Shown piece by piece: positions 24,286-33,402 of a DNA stretch of 64,000 bases; the first letter of the stretch is position 1; every line of letters starts with the position of its first letter. The translations under genes were made by a program, and so were the position numbers. This DNA comes from Kitasatospora fiedleri (GTDB taxonomy: Bacteria > Actinomycetota > Actinomycetes > Streptomycetales > Streptomycetaceae). The notes beneath the pieces were generated by a model. It made no database searches. It saw only the letters and a program-made list of their open reading frames with translations, and had not been told where the DNA came from. The DNA lies in contig NZ_OX419519.1 in assembly GCF_948472415.1 (NCBI RefSeq), forward strand, positions 3,596,001 through 3,660,000. The letters are read 5' to 3'.

Positions 24286-25503
24286 GTGCGACGGGTTTCG
24301 ATGATGGGCGCGGTGCTGAGCGGGGTGCTGCTGCTGGCCGCGTGCAGTGCCGGCGGGGGCGGGGGCGTGGACACCGGTGCCGGGGGTGACTCCGGCGGGG
24401 CGGGCCGGGGCGGGGAGAGCGGTTCGGCGCGGGCGAAGGCGTCGGCGGCCGTGCTGTCGATCGAGCCGGGGGACGGCGCGAAGGACGTGGCCCCGGGGGC
24501 GGTCAAGGTCTCGGTGGCGACCGGCAAGCTGACCGGCGTCACCGTCACCGACCAGGAGGGCAAGCCGGTCGAGGGCGCCCTCGCCCCCGACGGCCTCACC
24601 TGGGCCCCGGTCACCGGCGGCCTCTCGGTCGGCTCGACCTACCGGGTGAACGCCGAGGCCACCGACGCCGACGGCGTGGCCACCGCCGCCACCAGCACCT
24701 TCAGCACCCTCGTCCCCAAGAAGACCACCAAGGTCGAGGACAACGTGGTGACCGGCCAGGACTTCGGCGTCGGCATGATCATCTCGGTCGACTTCGGCGG
24801 CGTGAAGGTCAAGAACAAGGCGGCGGTCGAGCAGGCCATCGTGGTCGAGGCCTCCGACGGCACCCAGGTCAGGGGCCACTGGTTCGAGAACGACACCCGG
24901 CTCGACCTGCGCCCCGCCGAGTACTGGAAGCCCGGCACCACCGTCCAGGTCCACCTGCGCACCAAGAGCGTGGAACTGGCACCCGGCGTGTACGGCGCGA
25001 CCCAGCGCGACGAGCACTTCACCATCGCCCGCTCCCGGATCAGCGAGGTCGACGCCGCCGCCCACCTGATGGTGGTCAAGGAGGACGGCAAGCCCGACCA
25101 GACCATCCCGATCGTCGCCGGCACCGACGACAACCCGTCCTGGAACGGCACCATGGTCATCTCGGCCAAGAGCCGGATGCAGAGGATGACCTCCGAGGGG
25201 CAGGTCGGTCTCAAGGGCCCCGGCTACGACACGGTGGACCCGCACGCGATGCGCCTGACCTCCTCCGGCACCTACCTGCACGGCAACCCGGAAGCCCGGG
25301 GGGTGGCCGGCCACGGGAACATCAGCCACGGCTGCATCGGCATCCCCGACACCCCGGAGGGCGACGAGAACTCCCCCGCCGGCAAGGTCTACGCCGCCTC
25401 GAAGATCGGCGACGTCGTGATCGTCCGGAACTCCGTCAAGAAGCAGCCGCTCGACCCGGCGAACGGCCTCAGCGGCTGGACCCTGCCCTGGTCGCAGTGG
25501 TGA
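24286..25503 (+). CDS. L,D-transpeptidase lipoprotein
   Basis: 405-aa cell-wall enzyme exported as a lipoprotein: short basic start, hydrophobic core and lipobox LLAAC with Cys20, then a Gly-rich linker. Residues about 55-250 form Ig-like domains (LSIEPGDGAKDV), and the YkuD catalytic domain contains SHGCIGI with catalytic Cys350 and His348. Such enzymes make 3-3 crosslinks in peptidoglycan. GTG at 24286 has GGAGGGGGG upstream. The architecture matches actinobacterial Ldt proteins. The C-terminus (TLPWSQW) is Trp-rich as in LdtMt2-like enzymes. Confidence 0.92.
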   Translation: MRRVSMMGAVLSGVLLLAACSAGGGGGVDTGAGGDSGGAGRGGESGSARAKASAAVLSIEPGDGAKDVAPGAVKVSVATGKLTGVTVTDQEGKPVEGALAPDGLTWAPVTGGLSVGSTYRVNAEATDADGVATAATSTFSTLVPKKTTKVEDNVVTGQDFGVGMIISVDFGGVKVKNKAAVEQAIVVEASDGTQVRGHWFENDTRLDLRPAEYWKPGTTVQVHLRTKSVELAPGVYGATQRDEHFTIARSRISEVDAAAHLMVVKEDGKPDQTIPIVAGTDDNPSWNGTMVISAKSRMQRMTSEGQVGLKGPGYDTVDPHAMRLTSSGTYLHGNPEARGVAGHGNISHGCIGIPDTPEGDENSPAGKVYAASKIGDVVIVRNSVKKQPLDPANGLSGWTLPWSQW

Positions 25504-25530
25504 CCCCGACCCCGGTACAGCGAGCGGCTT

Positions 25531-25576
25531 GGCGGTAGGCGGCGGTAGGCGTCAGGCAGGCGTCAGGCAGGCGTCA
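25531..25576. repeat. 10-bp and 11-bp tandem repeats reaching a stop codon
   Basis: GGCGGTAGGC twice (25531, 25541), then GTCAGGCAGGC twice (25551, 25562) and a partial third that contains the stop codon of the GlxA-type regulator on the minus strand. Confidence 0.8.
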
Positions 25577-26503
25577 GCGGGTGCGGCGGCGGTAGTCGGC
25601 CGGGGTGATGGCCAGGGTGCGGGCGAAGGCCCGGCGCATCGCCTCGGCCGAGCCGTAGCCGCAGGCCCGGGCGATCTGCTCGACGCCGTCCCGGGTGTCC
25701 TCCAGGCGGCGGCGGGCCGCCTCCAGCCGGGCGTCGGCCACGTAGCGGCCGGGGGTGACGCCGACGTCCGCGGTGAAGACCCGGGCGAACTGGCGCGGCG
25801 ACAGCGAGGCGCGGCGGGCCAGCGCCTCCACCGACAGGTCAGCCTCCGGGTGCTCGGTGATCCAGCGCTGCACCTCGCGCACCGGGTCCCGTTCGGAGAG
25901 CTGCGCCGACAACTGGACCGAGAACTGGGCCTGGCCCCCGGGGCGGCGCAGGAACACCACCAGCTCCCGGGCCACCGCCAGCGCGACCTCCCGGCCGAGG
26001 TCCTCCTCGACCAGGTGCAGCGCCAGGTCGATGCCCGCGGTGACCCCGGCCGAGGACAGGAAGCGACCGTCCCGGACGTAGATCGGCTCCGGGTCGACGG
26101 TCAGCTCGGGGTGGCGGGCGGCCAGCGTCGCGCAGTGCCGCCAGTGGGTGGTGACCCGGCGGCCCGCCAGCAGGCCGGCCGCGGCGAGCAGGAAGGTGCC
26201 GGTGCAGACCGAGACCACCCGCCGGGCGTCGGCGGCGAGGGCGGCGATCCGGGCGGACAGCTCGGGCGCGACCTCGCCGCGCGCGCCGGCCCCGCCCGGG
26301 ACCAGCAGGGTGTGCGCGGGGGCGGCCAGGTCGAGGTCGGTGTCGGGCAGCAGGGTGAGACCGCTGCTGGTGCGCACCGGACGGCCGCCCGGCGAGGCGG
26401 TGGTGACGCGGTAGCCACCGCCGTGGAACACCTCCAACGGGCCGCTGACGTCGAGGCTCTGCACCCCGTCGAACAGGACGAGCAGCACACTGCGGGTCGG
26501 CAT
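25574..26503 (-). CDS. GlxA-type regulator (DJ-1/PfpI + AraC helix-turn-helix)
   Basis: 309-aa regulator. Residues 1-175 form a glutamine-amidotransferase-like DJ-1/PfpI domain (VLLVLFDGVQSLDVSGPLEVF, VSVCTGTFLLAAAGLL with the elbow Cys, RRVTTHW). Residues about 210-305 form the AraC double helix-turn-helix (SLSPRQFARVF, CGYGSAEAMRRAFARTLAITPADYRRR). The amidotransferase-like domain is probably a sensor. No linked target gene is obvious. The ATG at 26503 starts the family N-terminus. Confidence 0.92.
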   Translation of the reverse strand: MPTRSVLLVLFDGVQSLDVSGPLEVFHGGGYRVTTASPGGRPVRTSSGLTLLPDTDLDLAAPAHTLLVPGGAGARGEVAPELSARIAALAADARRVVSVCTGTFLLAAAGLLAGRRVTTHWRHCATLAARHPELTVDPEPIYVRDGRFLSSAGVTAGIDLALHLVEEDLGREVALAVARELVVFLRRPGGQAQFSVQLSAQLSERDPVREVQRWITEHPEADLSVEALARRASLSPRQFARVFTADVGVTPGRYVADARLEAARRRLEDTRDGVEQIARACGYGSAEAMRRAFARTLAITPADYRRRTR

Positions 26504-26603
26504 GGCCCCATGCTGGCGGGCGGGGGCGGTGGCAGCAAGGACACGTACCCCACCTTTTCTGCCATCGAGCGGCGGGTGCTGGACGCGGGGTGCGGGGTGC
26601 GGG

Positions 26604-27173
26604 TCAGTGGCCGGCGGGGTGGTCGAGGCGCTTGTAGTAGTAGGTGGTGTCGGCGAGCGTTCCGTCCGGGGTGGCGGCGTGGGCGGGGACGGTGCCGAAG
26701 GCGGTCCAGCCGGCGGTGCGGTAGAGGTGTTCGGCGGGGCTGCCGGTCTGGGTGTCGAGCAGGAGCAGGGTGGTGCCGGCGTCGCGGGCGGCCCGCTCGG
26801 CGTGGGCCAGCAGGCGGCGGCCGAGACCCGCGCCGCGGGCGGTGCGGTGGACCAGGAGCTTGGCGATCTCGGCGCGGTGGCGGCCGTTCGGCTTCTCCTC
26901 GCGGATCAACGAGACGGTGCCCAGGACCCGCCCGGCGGCGTCCTCGACCACCCAGAGCAGCCGGGTGCCGGCGGCGACGGACGGACGCAGGCCGTCCCAC
27001 CAGGCGGCCGCCTCGTGGTGGGCGATGCGGTCCAGGAAGCCGACCGAGGCGCCGCCGGCCACCGCGTCCAGCAGCAGGTCGGCGAGGGCGTCGCGGCGGG
27101 CGTCCAGGGCCTCGGGGGTGAGCAGCAGCGGGGTCGGGCTCTGGGTCGGGCTCTGAGTCGGGGGCGGGGTCAT
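26604..27173 (-). CDS. GNAT-family N-acetyltransferase
   Basis: 189-aa acetyltransferase. Acetyl-CoA-binding motif A is EIAKLLVHRTARGAGLGRRLLAHAE (R-G-x-G-L/A), followed by LLLDTQTGSPAEHLYRTAGW. The N-terminus has a TQSP repeat. The ATG overlaps the stop of the upstream XRE-cupin gene (ATGA, 27170-27173), so they are co-translated and probably act together, for example regulator plus detoxifying acetylase. Substrate unknown. Confidence 0.88.
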   Translation of the reverse strand: MTPPPTQSPTQSPTPLLLTPEALDARRDALADLLLDAVAGGASVGFLDRIAHHEAAAWWDGLRPSVAAGTRLLWVVEDAAGRVLGTVSLIREEKPNGRHRAEIAKLLVHRTARGAGLGRRLLAHAERAARDAGTTLLLLDTQTGSPAEHLYRTAGWTAFGTVPAHAATPDGTLADTTYYYKRLDHPAGH

Positions 27174-27745
27174 GGCAGCACCAGGGCGATCAGGTAGCGG
27201 ACGGGGTGGGGGCCGGGGCAGTGGAAACCGGAGGTGCCGTGCAGGCGGTAGCGGAGGCAGTCACCCGCGGCGAGGTGGTGCACGGTGCCGTCCAACTCCA
27301 GGTGCAGCTCTCCGTCCAGTACCCACAGGTGCTGCTCCAGGCCGGGGACGGGCGGGGCGTCGTAGGAGATGACCGCACCCGGCGGGAGGGTGCCCTCGAC
27401 CAGCTCGGCACGTAGCCCCGGGTGCGGCGGCGAGACGGAACGCCGGACGAACCCGGTGGCCGGGTCGTGCCAGCGCGGCTGGTCGACGGCGCGCAGCAGA
27501 CCGGGCGGCTCGGCCTCCACCTCGGCCAGCAGTCGGGAGACGGTACGGCCGTACGCGGCACAGAGCCGGCCGAGCTGGGCGGCCGTGGGGCTGAGCTCGG
27601 CACGCTCCAGCCGGGACAGCGTGGAGCGGCTGACGCCACTGCGCCGGGCGAGCTCGTCCAGCGACCAGCCCCGGTCGGCGCGCAGGGCGGCGAGCCGGGC
27701 GGCCAGGCGGTGGTCCTCCTCGCCCGGGAGGTCTTCGTTTCTCAC
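27170..27745 (-). CDS. XRE-family regulator with C-terminal cupin
   Basis: 191-aa regulator. Residues about 12-65 form the Cro/C1 helix-turn-helix (RGWSLDELARRSGVSRSTLSRLE), and residues about 105-190 form a cupin sensor (HLWVLDGELHLELDGTVHHL, AGDCLRYRLHG). The GTG at 27745 has no Shine-Dalgarno, but TATCCT lies exactly at -13 to -8, which suggests a leaderless transcript. The TATC-N3-GATA palindrome overlaps that box. Translationally coupled to a GNAT gene. Confidence 0.88.
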   Translation of the reverse strand: MRNEDLPGEEDHRLAARLAALRADRGWSLDELARRSGVSRSTLSRLERAELSPTAAQLGRLCAAYGRTVSRLLAEVEAEPPGLLRAVDQPRWHDPATGFVRRSVSPPHPGLRAELVEGTLPPGAVISYDAPPVPGLEQHLWVLDGELHLELDGTVHHLAAGDCLRYRLHGTSGFHCPGPHPVRYLIALVLP

Positions 27746-27756
27746 ATCAGGGAGGA

Positions 27757-27767
27757 TATCTCGGATA
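27757..27767. promoter_or_regulatory. Palindrome over the XRE-cupin promoter
   Basis: TATC-TCG-GATA, next to or overlapping the -10 box of the XRE-cupin gene on the minus strand. Likely autoregulatory operator. Confidence 0.45.
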
Positions 27768-28028
27768 GGAGAGGAGGGGTGGGGCGGGGTGGGGTACGCC
27801 CGAGGACCGACCGCAGGTCGGCGCGAGACAGGGCGGTGAGCGGGACAGGGCGGTGAGGCGGGACAGGGGGCGGGGCGGACGGTCGACCGAGGCGGGCAGC
27901 GCCGGGGTGGTCGGACCGCCGACGGAGGCCCGCGCCGGGGAGGCTGCGGCCACCGGGTGACCGGGCCCGGCCGCGCCGAGGCCCCGAGCGGTCGCGGGCC
28001 GCGCGGCGGTGGTGCAAGGCCGGCACGC

Positions 28029-28440
28029 GGGCCGGCGCGCAGGCCCGGGCCGGGGCGTCCGGCGGCAAGAGGATGACTCTCCCGCCCCGGAAGGCGCCCC
28101 GGCGACAGGCGGCAGGGGCCGTGGTGCGGGCCGGCGCGCAGGCCCGGGCCAAAGCGTCCGGCGGCAGGACGGTGGGTCTCCCCTGCTGAAAGATGCCGCC
28201 CGGGAAAGGGGCGCGGCAGCGGGCGGCACAGCCGTAGTCGCGGTGCGGGCCCGGGCCGGGACGTCAGACGGCAAGAGGATGACTCTCCCGCCCCGGAAGG
28301 GGCCCCGGCGACAGGCGGCAGGGGCCGTGGTGCGGGCCGGCGCGCAGGTCCGGGCCGGGGCGTCCGGCGGCAGGGCGGTGGGTCTTCCCTTCCGGGAGCG
28401 TCGCGGCGGAGGGGGTGGTGGTGACCCGCGAGCGGGGGAG
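28029..28440. repeat. 206-bp tandem duplication in a 721-bp gene-free gap
   Basis: The 721-bp gap 27746-28466 has no supportable gene. It holds a direct duplication: about 140 bp at 28043-28183 recurs at 28249-28389 with an offset of exactly 206 bp and roughly a dozen changes. Shared landmarks are GGCAAGAGGATGACTCTCCC and CCGGCGACAGGCGGCAGGGG. A shorter internal repeat (GGGCCGGCGCGCAGG) occurs at about 28029, 28128 and 28334. Since 206 is not a multiple of three, the copies would read in different frames, so it is non-coding. Role unknown. Confidence 0.85.
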
Positions 28441-28466
28441 ATGTCAGGAGTGGTTACCGTGGTGGG

Positions 28467-29249
28467 GTGTACCGGTTCCTGCTCAGCCCGCGGTGGCTCG
28501 TCGGCACGGTCGTCGCGGTGGCGGCGATCGTGGTCTGCCTGATGCTGGGCACCTGGCAGCTGGACCGCTTCGAGTCCCGGGTCTCGACCCATCAGGAGAA
28601 CGACCGGGCGGCGGCCGCCTCCGCGCGGGCGGACGTGCAGCCGCTGGCGGCGGTGCTGCCGGACGGGGCGGCGAAGGTCGGCACCGACACGGTGGGCCGG
28701 GCGGTGCGGGTCACCGGCACGTACGACGGCGCGCACCAACTGCTCGTGCCGGACCGGACGGTGGACGGGCGGCAGGGCTCCTACGTACTGACGCCGCTGG
28801 TCACCGACGGGGGCCGGGCGGTGGCGGTGGTGCGCGGTTGGGTGGCGGGCGACCCGGGGGCGGTGCCTGCGGCGCCGGGCGGGCAGGTCAGTGTGACCGG
28901 CCGGTTGCAGGCCCCGGAGAACAGCGGCAGCGGTGGCGCGGTGGCGGGCGGCCTGCCCGCCGGGCAGCTCGGCATGATCAGTCCGGCCACCCTGGTGAAC
29001 GTGCTGCCCTACCCCGTGTACGACGGCTGGGTCGCGGCGGACGACGTCCAGGCCGGGCTGACGGCGGTGCCCACGGTGCAGCCGCAGGGCGGGGACGGAC
29101 TGAGCCTGCGGGCGTTCCAGAACCTGGGCTACACCCTGGAGTGGTTCGTCTTCGCCGGGTTCGTGGTGTTCATGTGGTTCCGGCTGGTGCGGCGCGAGGC
29201 GGAGGCCGCCCAGGACCGGGCCCTCGGACTGGACCCGGTCCTGGACTGA
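28467..29249 (+). CDS. SURF1-family protein
   Basis: 260-aa membrane protein of the SURF1 family, linked to cytochrome oxidase assembly. It has an N-terminal helix (residues about 10-28, ending LGTWQLDR, the conserved G-x-WQ-x-x-R start), an extracytoplasmic domain with VTGTYD and VVRGWVAGD, and a second helix near the C-terminus (about 220-240, WFVFAGFVVFMWF). Topology and motifs fit the family well. GTG at 28467 has a GGTGG-rich upstream but no ideal Shine-Dalgarno. It stands alone, convergent with a lipoprotein gene. Confidence 0.9.
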   Translation: MYRFLLSPRWLVGTVVAVAAIVVCLMLGTWQLDRFESRVSTHQENDRAAAASARADVQPLAAVLPDGAAKVGTDTVGRAVRVTGTYDGAHQLLVPDRTVDGRQGSYVLTPLVTDGGRAVAVVRGWVAGDPGAVPAAPGGQVSVTGRLQAPENSGSGGAVAGGLPAGQLGMISPATLVNVLPYPVYDGWVAADDVQAGLTAVPTVQPQGGDGLSLRAFQNLGYTLEWFVFAGFVVFMWFRLVRREAEAAQDRALGLDPVLD

Positions 29250-29271
29250 CCCGCCGCCGGTCGGTGCCCCG

Positions 29272-29916
29272 TCAGCGGGACTTCGACGGCGACGGCGCCG
29301 CGGCCGGGGGCTTCGACGGCGGCCCGGTCGGCCGCCCCGTCGCGGGGGCGCTCGCGCCCGGGGTGCCGCACGGCACCGGCGGGGCCGCGGCGACCGCCCC
29401 GGTGCCGGTGGGCGCGGGCGAGGGCGTGCCGGTGACCGGGGTGGCGCAGTCGTCCTCGAAGTCGCCGCCCACGATGCCCGGCGCGGGCGACGGGTTGCCG
29501 CAGTCGTCGACGTAGTCGTCGGTGCGGGTGGAGCCCGTGGTGCGGTGGTGGTAGTGGTGCACCACCGTGCCGCCGCCGCTGTAGTGGGTGACGCCGGAGC
29601 CGCTGGAGCCGGTGGTCTTCTTGGAGCCGGAGCTCGTGGAGCCCTTCGAGCCGCGGCTGCTGGAGCCGCCCTTGGAACTGCGGCTGCCACCACCGCTCTT
29701 GGCCAGCACGACACTGCCGGTGTCGGCACCGGCGAGCACCAGCCCGCTGCCGGTACCGGTACCGCTGTCCGTGCCCGCGAGCGTGAGCCCGGTGTCGGCG
29801 ATGACGGCTCCCGCGGCCTGGACGCAGTCGCGGCTCCCGCTGTTCGACGAGCAGCCGGCCGCGGTCAGCAGGACGGCGCCGACCGCGACGACGGCCAGCG
29901 CGGCGCGTCCACCCAT
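29272..29916 (-). CDS. Low-complexity secreted lipoprotein, function unknown
   Basis: 214-aa protein with a signal peptide and lipobox (LLTAAGC, Cys about residue 22). The mature part is Ser/Gly/Lys-rich (SSKGGSSSRGSKGS), then a His/Tyr patch (VVHHYHHRTTG), DDYVDDCGNP and a Pro/Ala/Ser-rich tail with few Cys. ATG at 29916 has GAGGGGG 7 bases before it. It lies 31 bp downstream of the S9 peptidase gene and is probably co-transcribed. I do not recognise a family. Confidence 0.7.
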   Translation of the reverse strand: MGGRAALAVVAVGAVLLTAAGCSSNSGSRDCVQAAGAVIADTGLTLAGTDSGTGTGSGLVLAGADTGSVVLAKSGGGSRSSKGGSSSRGSKGSTSSGSKKTTGSSGSGVTHYSGGGTVVHHYHHRTTGSTRTDDYVDDCGNPSPAPGIVGGDFEDDCATPVTGTPSPAPTGTGAVAAAPPVPCGTPGASAPATGRPTGPPSKPPAAAPSPSKSR

Positions 29917-29947
29917 CAGTTGTCCCCCTCGTCCACCGGGCCGCAGC

Positions 29948-31771
29948 TCACCGGACGGTGCCGGGCGCCAGGTGGCGCCGGACGAAGTCGATCTCCAACC
30001 GGAGCTGCTTGATCCGCTCGTCGACGACCAGCGAACCGTGCCCGGCATCGTAGCGGTACACCTCGTGGACCTTGCCGAGCTCCTCCAGCCTCCGGACGTA
30101 GTTGTCGATCTGCCGGATCGGGCAGCGCGGGTCGTTGAGGCCGGCCGAGAGGTAGACCGGGGCCTTGACCTGCTCGACGTAGGTCAGCGGGGAGGAGGCG
30201 CGCCAGCGTTCCGGGACCTCCTCGGGGGTGCCGCCGAACAGCGTCCGGTCCAGGGACTTGAGCGCCTCCATCTCGTCGTCGTACGCGGTGAGGTAGTCGG
30301 CGACCGGGACGGCGGCCAGGCCGAGCGTCCAGTGGTCGGGCTGGGTGCCGAGGCCGAGCAGGGTGAGGTAGCCGCCCCAGGAGCCGCCGGAGAGCACCAG
30401 CCGGTCCGGGTCGGCCAGGCCGGAGGCGACCGCCCAGTCGCGGACCGCGCCGATGTCCTCCAGCTCGATCAGGCCGACGCGCTCGGTGAGGGCGTCGGTC
30501 CAGGCCTGCCCGTAGCCGGTGGAGCCGCGGTAGTTGACCCGGACGACGGCGAAGCCGTGGTCGAGCCAGGCGGCGGGCCCGGCCGCGAAGGAGTCGCTGT
30601 CGTGGTGGGTCGGGCCGCCGTGCACCTCGAACACCGTGGGGTGCGGGCCCGGGCCGGACGGGCGCTGCACCAGGGCGTGCACCCGGCCGCCGGGGCCGTC
30701 CACCCAGACGTCCTCGACCGGCACCGAGCCGGGCGGGACCGGGCCGGGGGCGCGCAGCACCACCGCGCCGGAGGTGGAGCGCACCGCGGACGGCTCGGCG
30801 GCCGAGGACCAGAGGAACTCCACCGTGCCGTCGGGGCGGGCGGTGGCCCCGGCGACGGTGCCGCGCGGGGTGTCCAGCCTGGTCAGCTCGCCGGCCGCCA
30901 GGTCGTACGAGAACAGCTCCGAGCGGGCCTCGTACTCGTGCTCGATCAGCAGCGAGCGGGCGTCCGGCCGCCACTGCGCGGACAGGTCGCCGGGGAACGG
31001 GCGGCCCCGCTCGTCGCGGAGCCGCAGCTCGGTCTCGGTGCCGGCCGCGACGTCCCACAGCATCGGCTCCCAGCGGCCGGTGCGCTGGTGGGCGACCAGC
31101 AGCCGGGTGTCGCCGGGGGCGGGCGCGAAGCCCAGGCAGGCGACGCCGCGCGGCTCGGCCCGGCCGGTGACCTCGTCGAGCTCGGCGACGGTGGCGCCGT
31201 CCGCCAGGCGCAGCACCCGGATCGCCGAGTGCATCGCGTCGCCGTGCTCGGTGTGGTCGACGGCCAGCAGGGTGCTGTCGTGGGAGAGGTCGCCGACGCC
31301 GCCGTACTCGGCGTGGTGGTAGACCACCTCGGGCTCGGCGGCGCCCGGGCGGCGCAGGTACAGGGTGGTGCCCTCGTCGTCGGTGGAGGTGCCGACCACC
31401 ACGGTGCCGTCGCGGCCGAGCGCCAGGCCCGCCGAGTACGCGGCGGGCACGCCCGGAACCGCCTCCTGGTCGGGGCCGCCCGCGAAGGGCTGGCGGCGCC
31501 AGACCCCGAACTCGTCGCCGTCGGTGTCGTCGAACCACCAGATCCACTGCCCGTCGGGGGCGAGTTCGGCGTCGGTGGTGCCGTTGGGCCGGTCGGTGAC
31601 CCGGCGGTGCTCGTCGGTGGAGCGGTCCCACGCGTACACCTCGTAGGTGCCGGTCGCGTTGGACACGTACAGCGCCCGGTCGGGTGCCTCGTCCGCCCAG
31701 TCGGGCAGGGAGACCCGCGCCGCCCGGAACCGCTGCTCCCACTCCGGAACGACGTTCGTCTGCTCGTTCAT
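29948..31771 (-). CDS. S9-family prolyl-oligopeptidase-like peptidase
   Basis: 607-aa serine peptidase: an N-terminal seven-bladed beta-propeller with WD40/Tol-B-like strands (to about residue 350), then an alpha/beta-hydrolase domain with HGGPTHHDSD, the nucleophile elbow GGSWGGY, the Asp in GLNDPRCP and the His in AGHGSL. It acts on short peptides in the cytosol. ATG at 31771 is chosen because the ATGAGGAC just upstream provides its Shine-Dalgarno; ATG at 31783 is the alternative. Confidence 0.92.
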   Translation of the reverse strand: MNEQTNVVPEWEQRFRAARVSLPDWADEAPDRALYVSNATGTYEVYAWDRSTDEHRRVTDRPNGTTDAELAPDGQWIWWFDDTDGDEFGVWRRQPFAGGPDQEAVPGVPAAYSAGLALGRDGTVVVGTSTDDEGTTLYLRRPGAAEPEVVYHHAEYGGVGDLSHDSTLLAVDHTEHGDAMHSAIRVLRLADGATVAELDEVTGRAEPRGVACLGFAPAPGDTRLLVAHQRTGRWEPMLWDVAAGTETELRLRDERGRPFPGDLSAQWRPDARSLLIEHEYEARSELFSYDLAAGELTRLDTPRGTVAGATARPDGTVEFLWSSAAEPSAVRSTSGAVVLRAPGPVPPGSVPVEDVWVDGPGGRVHALVQRPSGPGPHPTVFEVHGGPTHHDSDSFAAGPAAWLDHGFAVVRVNYRGSTGYGQAWTDALTERVGLIELEDIGAVRDWAVASGLADPDRLVLSGGSWGGYLTLLGLGTQPDHWTLGLAAVPVADYLTAYDDEMEALKSLDRTLFGGTPEEVPERWRASSPLTYVEQVKAPVYLSAGLNDPRCPIRQIDNYVRRLEELGKVHEVYRYDAGHGSLVVDERIKQLRLEIDFVRRHLAPGTVR

Positions 31772-31922
31772 GTCCTCATCCAACCCGATGCCGGGGGTGA
31801 TCGGAACGGATCGGCGCGGCGGACGGGATCGGTTCGGACACGAAGCTGGTGCGGTGCGGGGGCTGACGGGCTATCAACGGTACCGTGACAAACACGGACA
31901 TATCGACCGGAGGAGCCTTCCC

Positions 31923-32498
31923 GTGACCGTCCCCGCGCCCCCGCTCGACCGGCTCGACGCGCGCGAACTCGCGCGGGAGCTGGGCCTGGTCGAGGAGATC
32001 GAGCAGTACCTGGCCGGGCTGCCCGGCCGGTCCGGACCGGTCGTCCCGCCGGTCCCCGGGGCCGCCGCCCCGGCGCCGTACCCGCCCGGCGTCCACGGCA
32101 GCGTCCGGCAGCCCTGGAACCACGGGCACCCGCTGCCCCGCCGCTCGCTGCTGGAGCTGCTGGCCCGCCGCCCGGCCCGCCCGGCCGAGGTCACCGTCGC
32201 CAGGCACCTGCGGCTGACCTCCCGCTACCTCGCCGAGGCGGGCTGGACGCAGGGCGCGCTCTGGGACGACCGGGGCCGGGTCTGCCTGCTGGGCGCGCAG
32301 ACCGCCGTCCTGGCGCACGGCTACGGCAGCGCGTACACGGTGCGCCGGGCCCGCGCCCAGGTGATGGAGGTGCTGCACGCCACCGGCCGCCCCGTGCCCT
32401 CCCCCGACGTGTGGAACGACCGCCCGGGCCGCCGCCAGGCCGAGGTGCACGCCCTGCTGGAGCGGGCCCGGGCCCGCGCGCACGCCCTCGGGATCTGA
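31923..32498 (+). CDS. DUF6197-like hypothetical protein (191 aa)
   Basis: Soluble protein. The central stretch LRLTSRYLAEAGWTQGALWDDRGRVCLLGA resembles a common actinobacterial domain (DUF6197) in which a conserved W-x-x-GA..D..GR.C-L-GA motif occurs; the assignment is from memory of the pattern. The N-terminus is Leu/Arg/Glu-rich helical (LDARELARELGLVEEIEQYL) with a Pro-rich linker. GTG at 31923 is preceded by GGAGGAG at 7 bases. Function unknown. Confidence 0.65.
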   Translation: MTVPAPPLDRLDARELARELGLVEEIEQYLAGLPGRSGPVVPPVPGAAAPAPYPPGVHGSVRQPWNHGHPLPRRSLLELLARRPARPAEVTVARHLRLTSRYLAEAGWTQGALWDDRGRVCLLGAQTAVLAHGYGSAYTVRRARAQVMEVLHATGRPVPSPDVWNDRPGRRQAEVHALLERARARAHALGI

Positions 32499-32568
32499 CC
32501 GGCCGCGGCGGGCCCGCCGACAGCCGCGCGGTCAGCGGGCCGGGCCGGGCCGGGCGGTGCGGTCTCGG

Positions 32569-33402
32569 TCAGCGGCCCGGGCCCGGCCCCGACGGTACGG
32601 CCGCGGTGAGCGCCGCCAGCCGCTCGGCGGTCACCGAGCCCGGCTCGACGGTGTAGACGACCAGCAGCAGCCCCGGCTCGCCGGGCGGGGCCAGCGTCTC
32701 GTACCCGAAGTCCAGCTCCCCGGCCCGCGAGTGGCGCAGCAGCTTGTGCCCGGACGCCTTCTCCCGGACGCCGTGCCGGGCCCACAGCTCGGCGAACAGT
32801 GGACTCCCGGCGGTCAGTTCGGCCAGCAGCGCGGCCAGGTCGGGGTCGTCGGGGTACCGGGCCGCGTCCAGCCGCAGGTGGGCGACGGTCTCGGCGGCGA
32901 CCCGCTCGAAGTCCCGGTAGAGCCGCCCGCCGGCCTCGGTGAGGAAGGCGTGCCGGGCCATGTTGCGTTCGCCGGGCGGCAGTTCGGAGAACCCGAGCAC
33001 CGCGTCGGCCGGGGCGTTCCAGGCCGGGACGTCCATGCAGCGGCCGAGCACGAACGCCGGGGTCGCCAGCGCGTCCAGCACCAGCCGCAGCCCCGGCCGG
33101 ACCTGCCGGGGCGGCCGCCGGGACGACCCGCGCGGCGGGTGCGCCAGGGCGTGCAGGTGGCCGCGCTCGGTGCCGTCCAGCCGCAGCACCCGGGCCACCG
33201 CGTCCAGCACCTCCGCGGAGACGCCGCCGCCCCGGCCCTGTTCGAGCCGCACGTAGTAGTCGACGCTCACCCCCGCCAGCTGCGCGACCTCCTCGCGGCG
33301 CAGCCCCGGCACCCGGCGGCGCCGCCCCAGCTCCGGCAGGCCCACGTCGGACGGCCGGATACGGCCCCGGCGCTGCCGCAGGAACTCCCCCAGTTCGCTC
33401 AT
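32569..33402 (-). CDS. XRE-family regulator with MmyB-like ligand domain
   Basis: 277-aa regulator. The N-terminal helix-turn-helix begins MSELGEFLRQRRGRI and includes VPGLRREEVAQLAGVSVDYYVRLEQGR, the hallmark of the MmyB-type XRE group. The C-terminal PAS-like domain carries PAFVLGRCMDVPAWN and ERNMARHAFL. The ATG at 33402 is the canonical family start; the longer open frame upstream is spurious. Divergent from an SDR gene, a frequent arrangement in which the SDR is the regulated target. Confidence 0.92.
   Translation of the reverse strand: MSELGEFLRQRRGRIRPSDVGLPELGRRRRVPGLRREEVAQLAGVSVDYYVRLEQGRGGGVSAEVLDAVARVLRLDGTERGHLHALAHPPRGSSRRPPRQVRPGLRLVLDALATPAFVLGRCMDVPAWNAPADAVLGFSELPPGERNMARHAFLTEAGGRLYRDFERVAAETVAHLRLDAARYPDDPDLAALLAELTAGSPLFAELWARHGVREKASGHKLLRHSRAGELDFGYETLAPPGEPGLLLVVYTVEPGSVTAERLAALTAAVPSGPGPGR

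Noticed and set aside
28009..28542. A 177-codon plus-strand ORF over the 206-bp duplication
   Set aside because: The repeat copies read in different frames within it, so no protein repeat is conserved, and it overlaps the SURF1 start.
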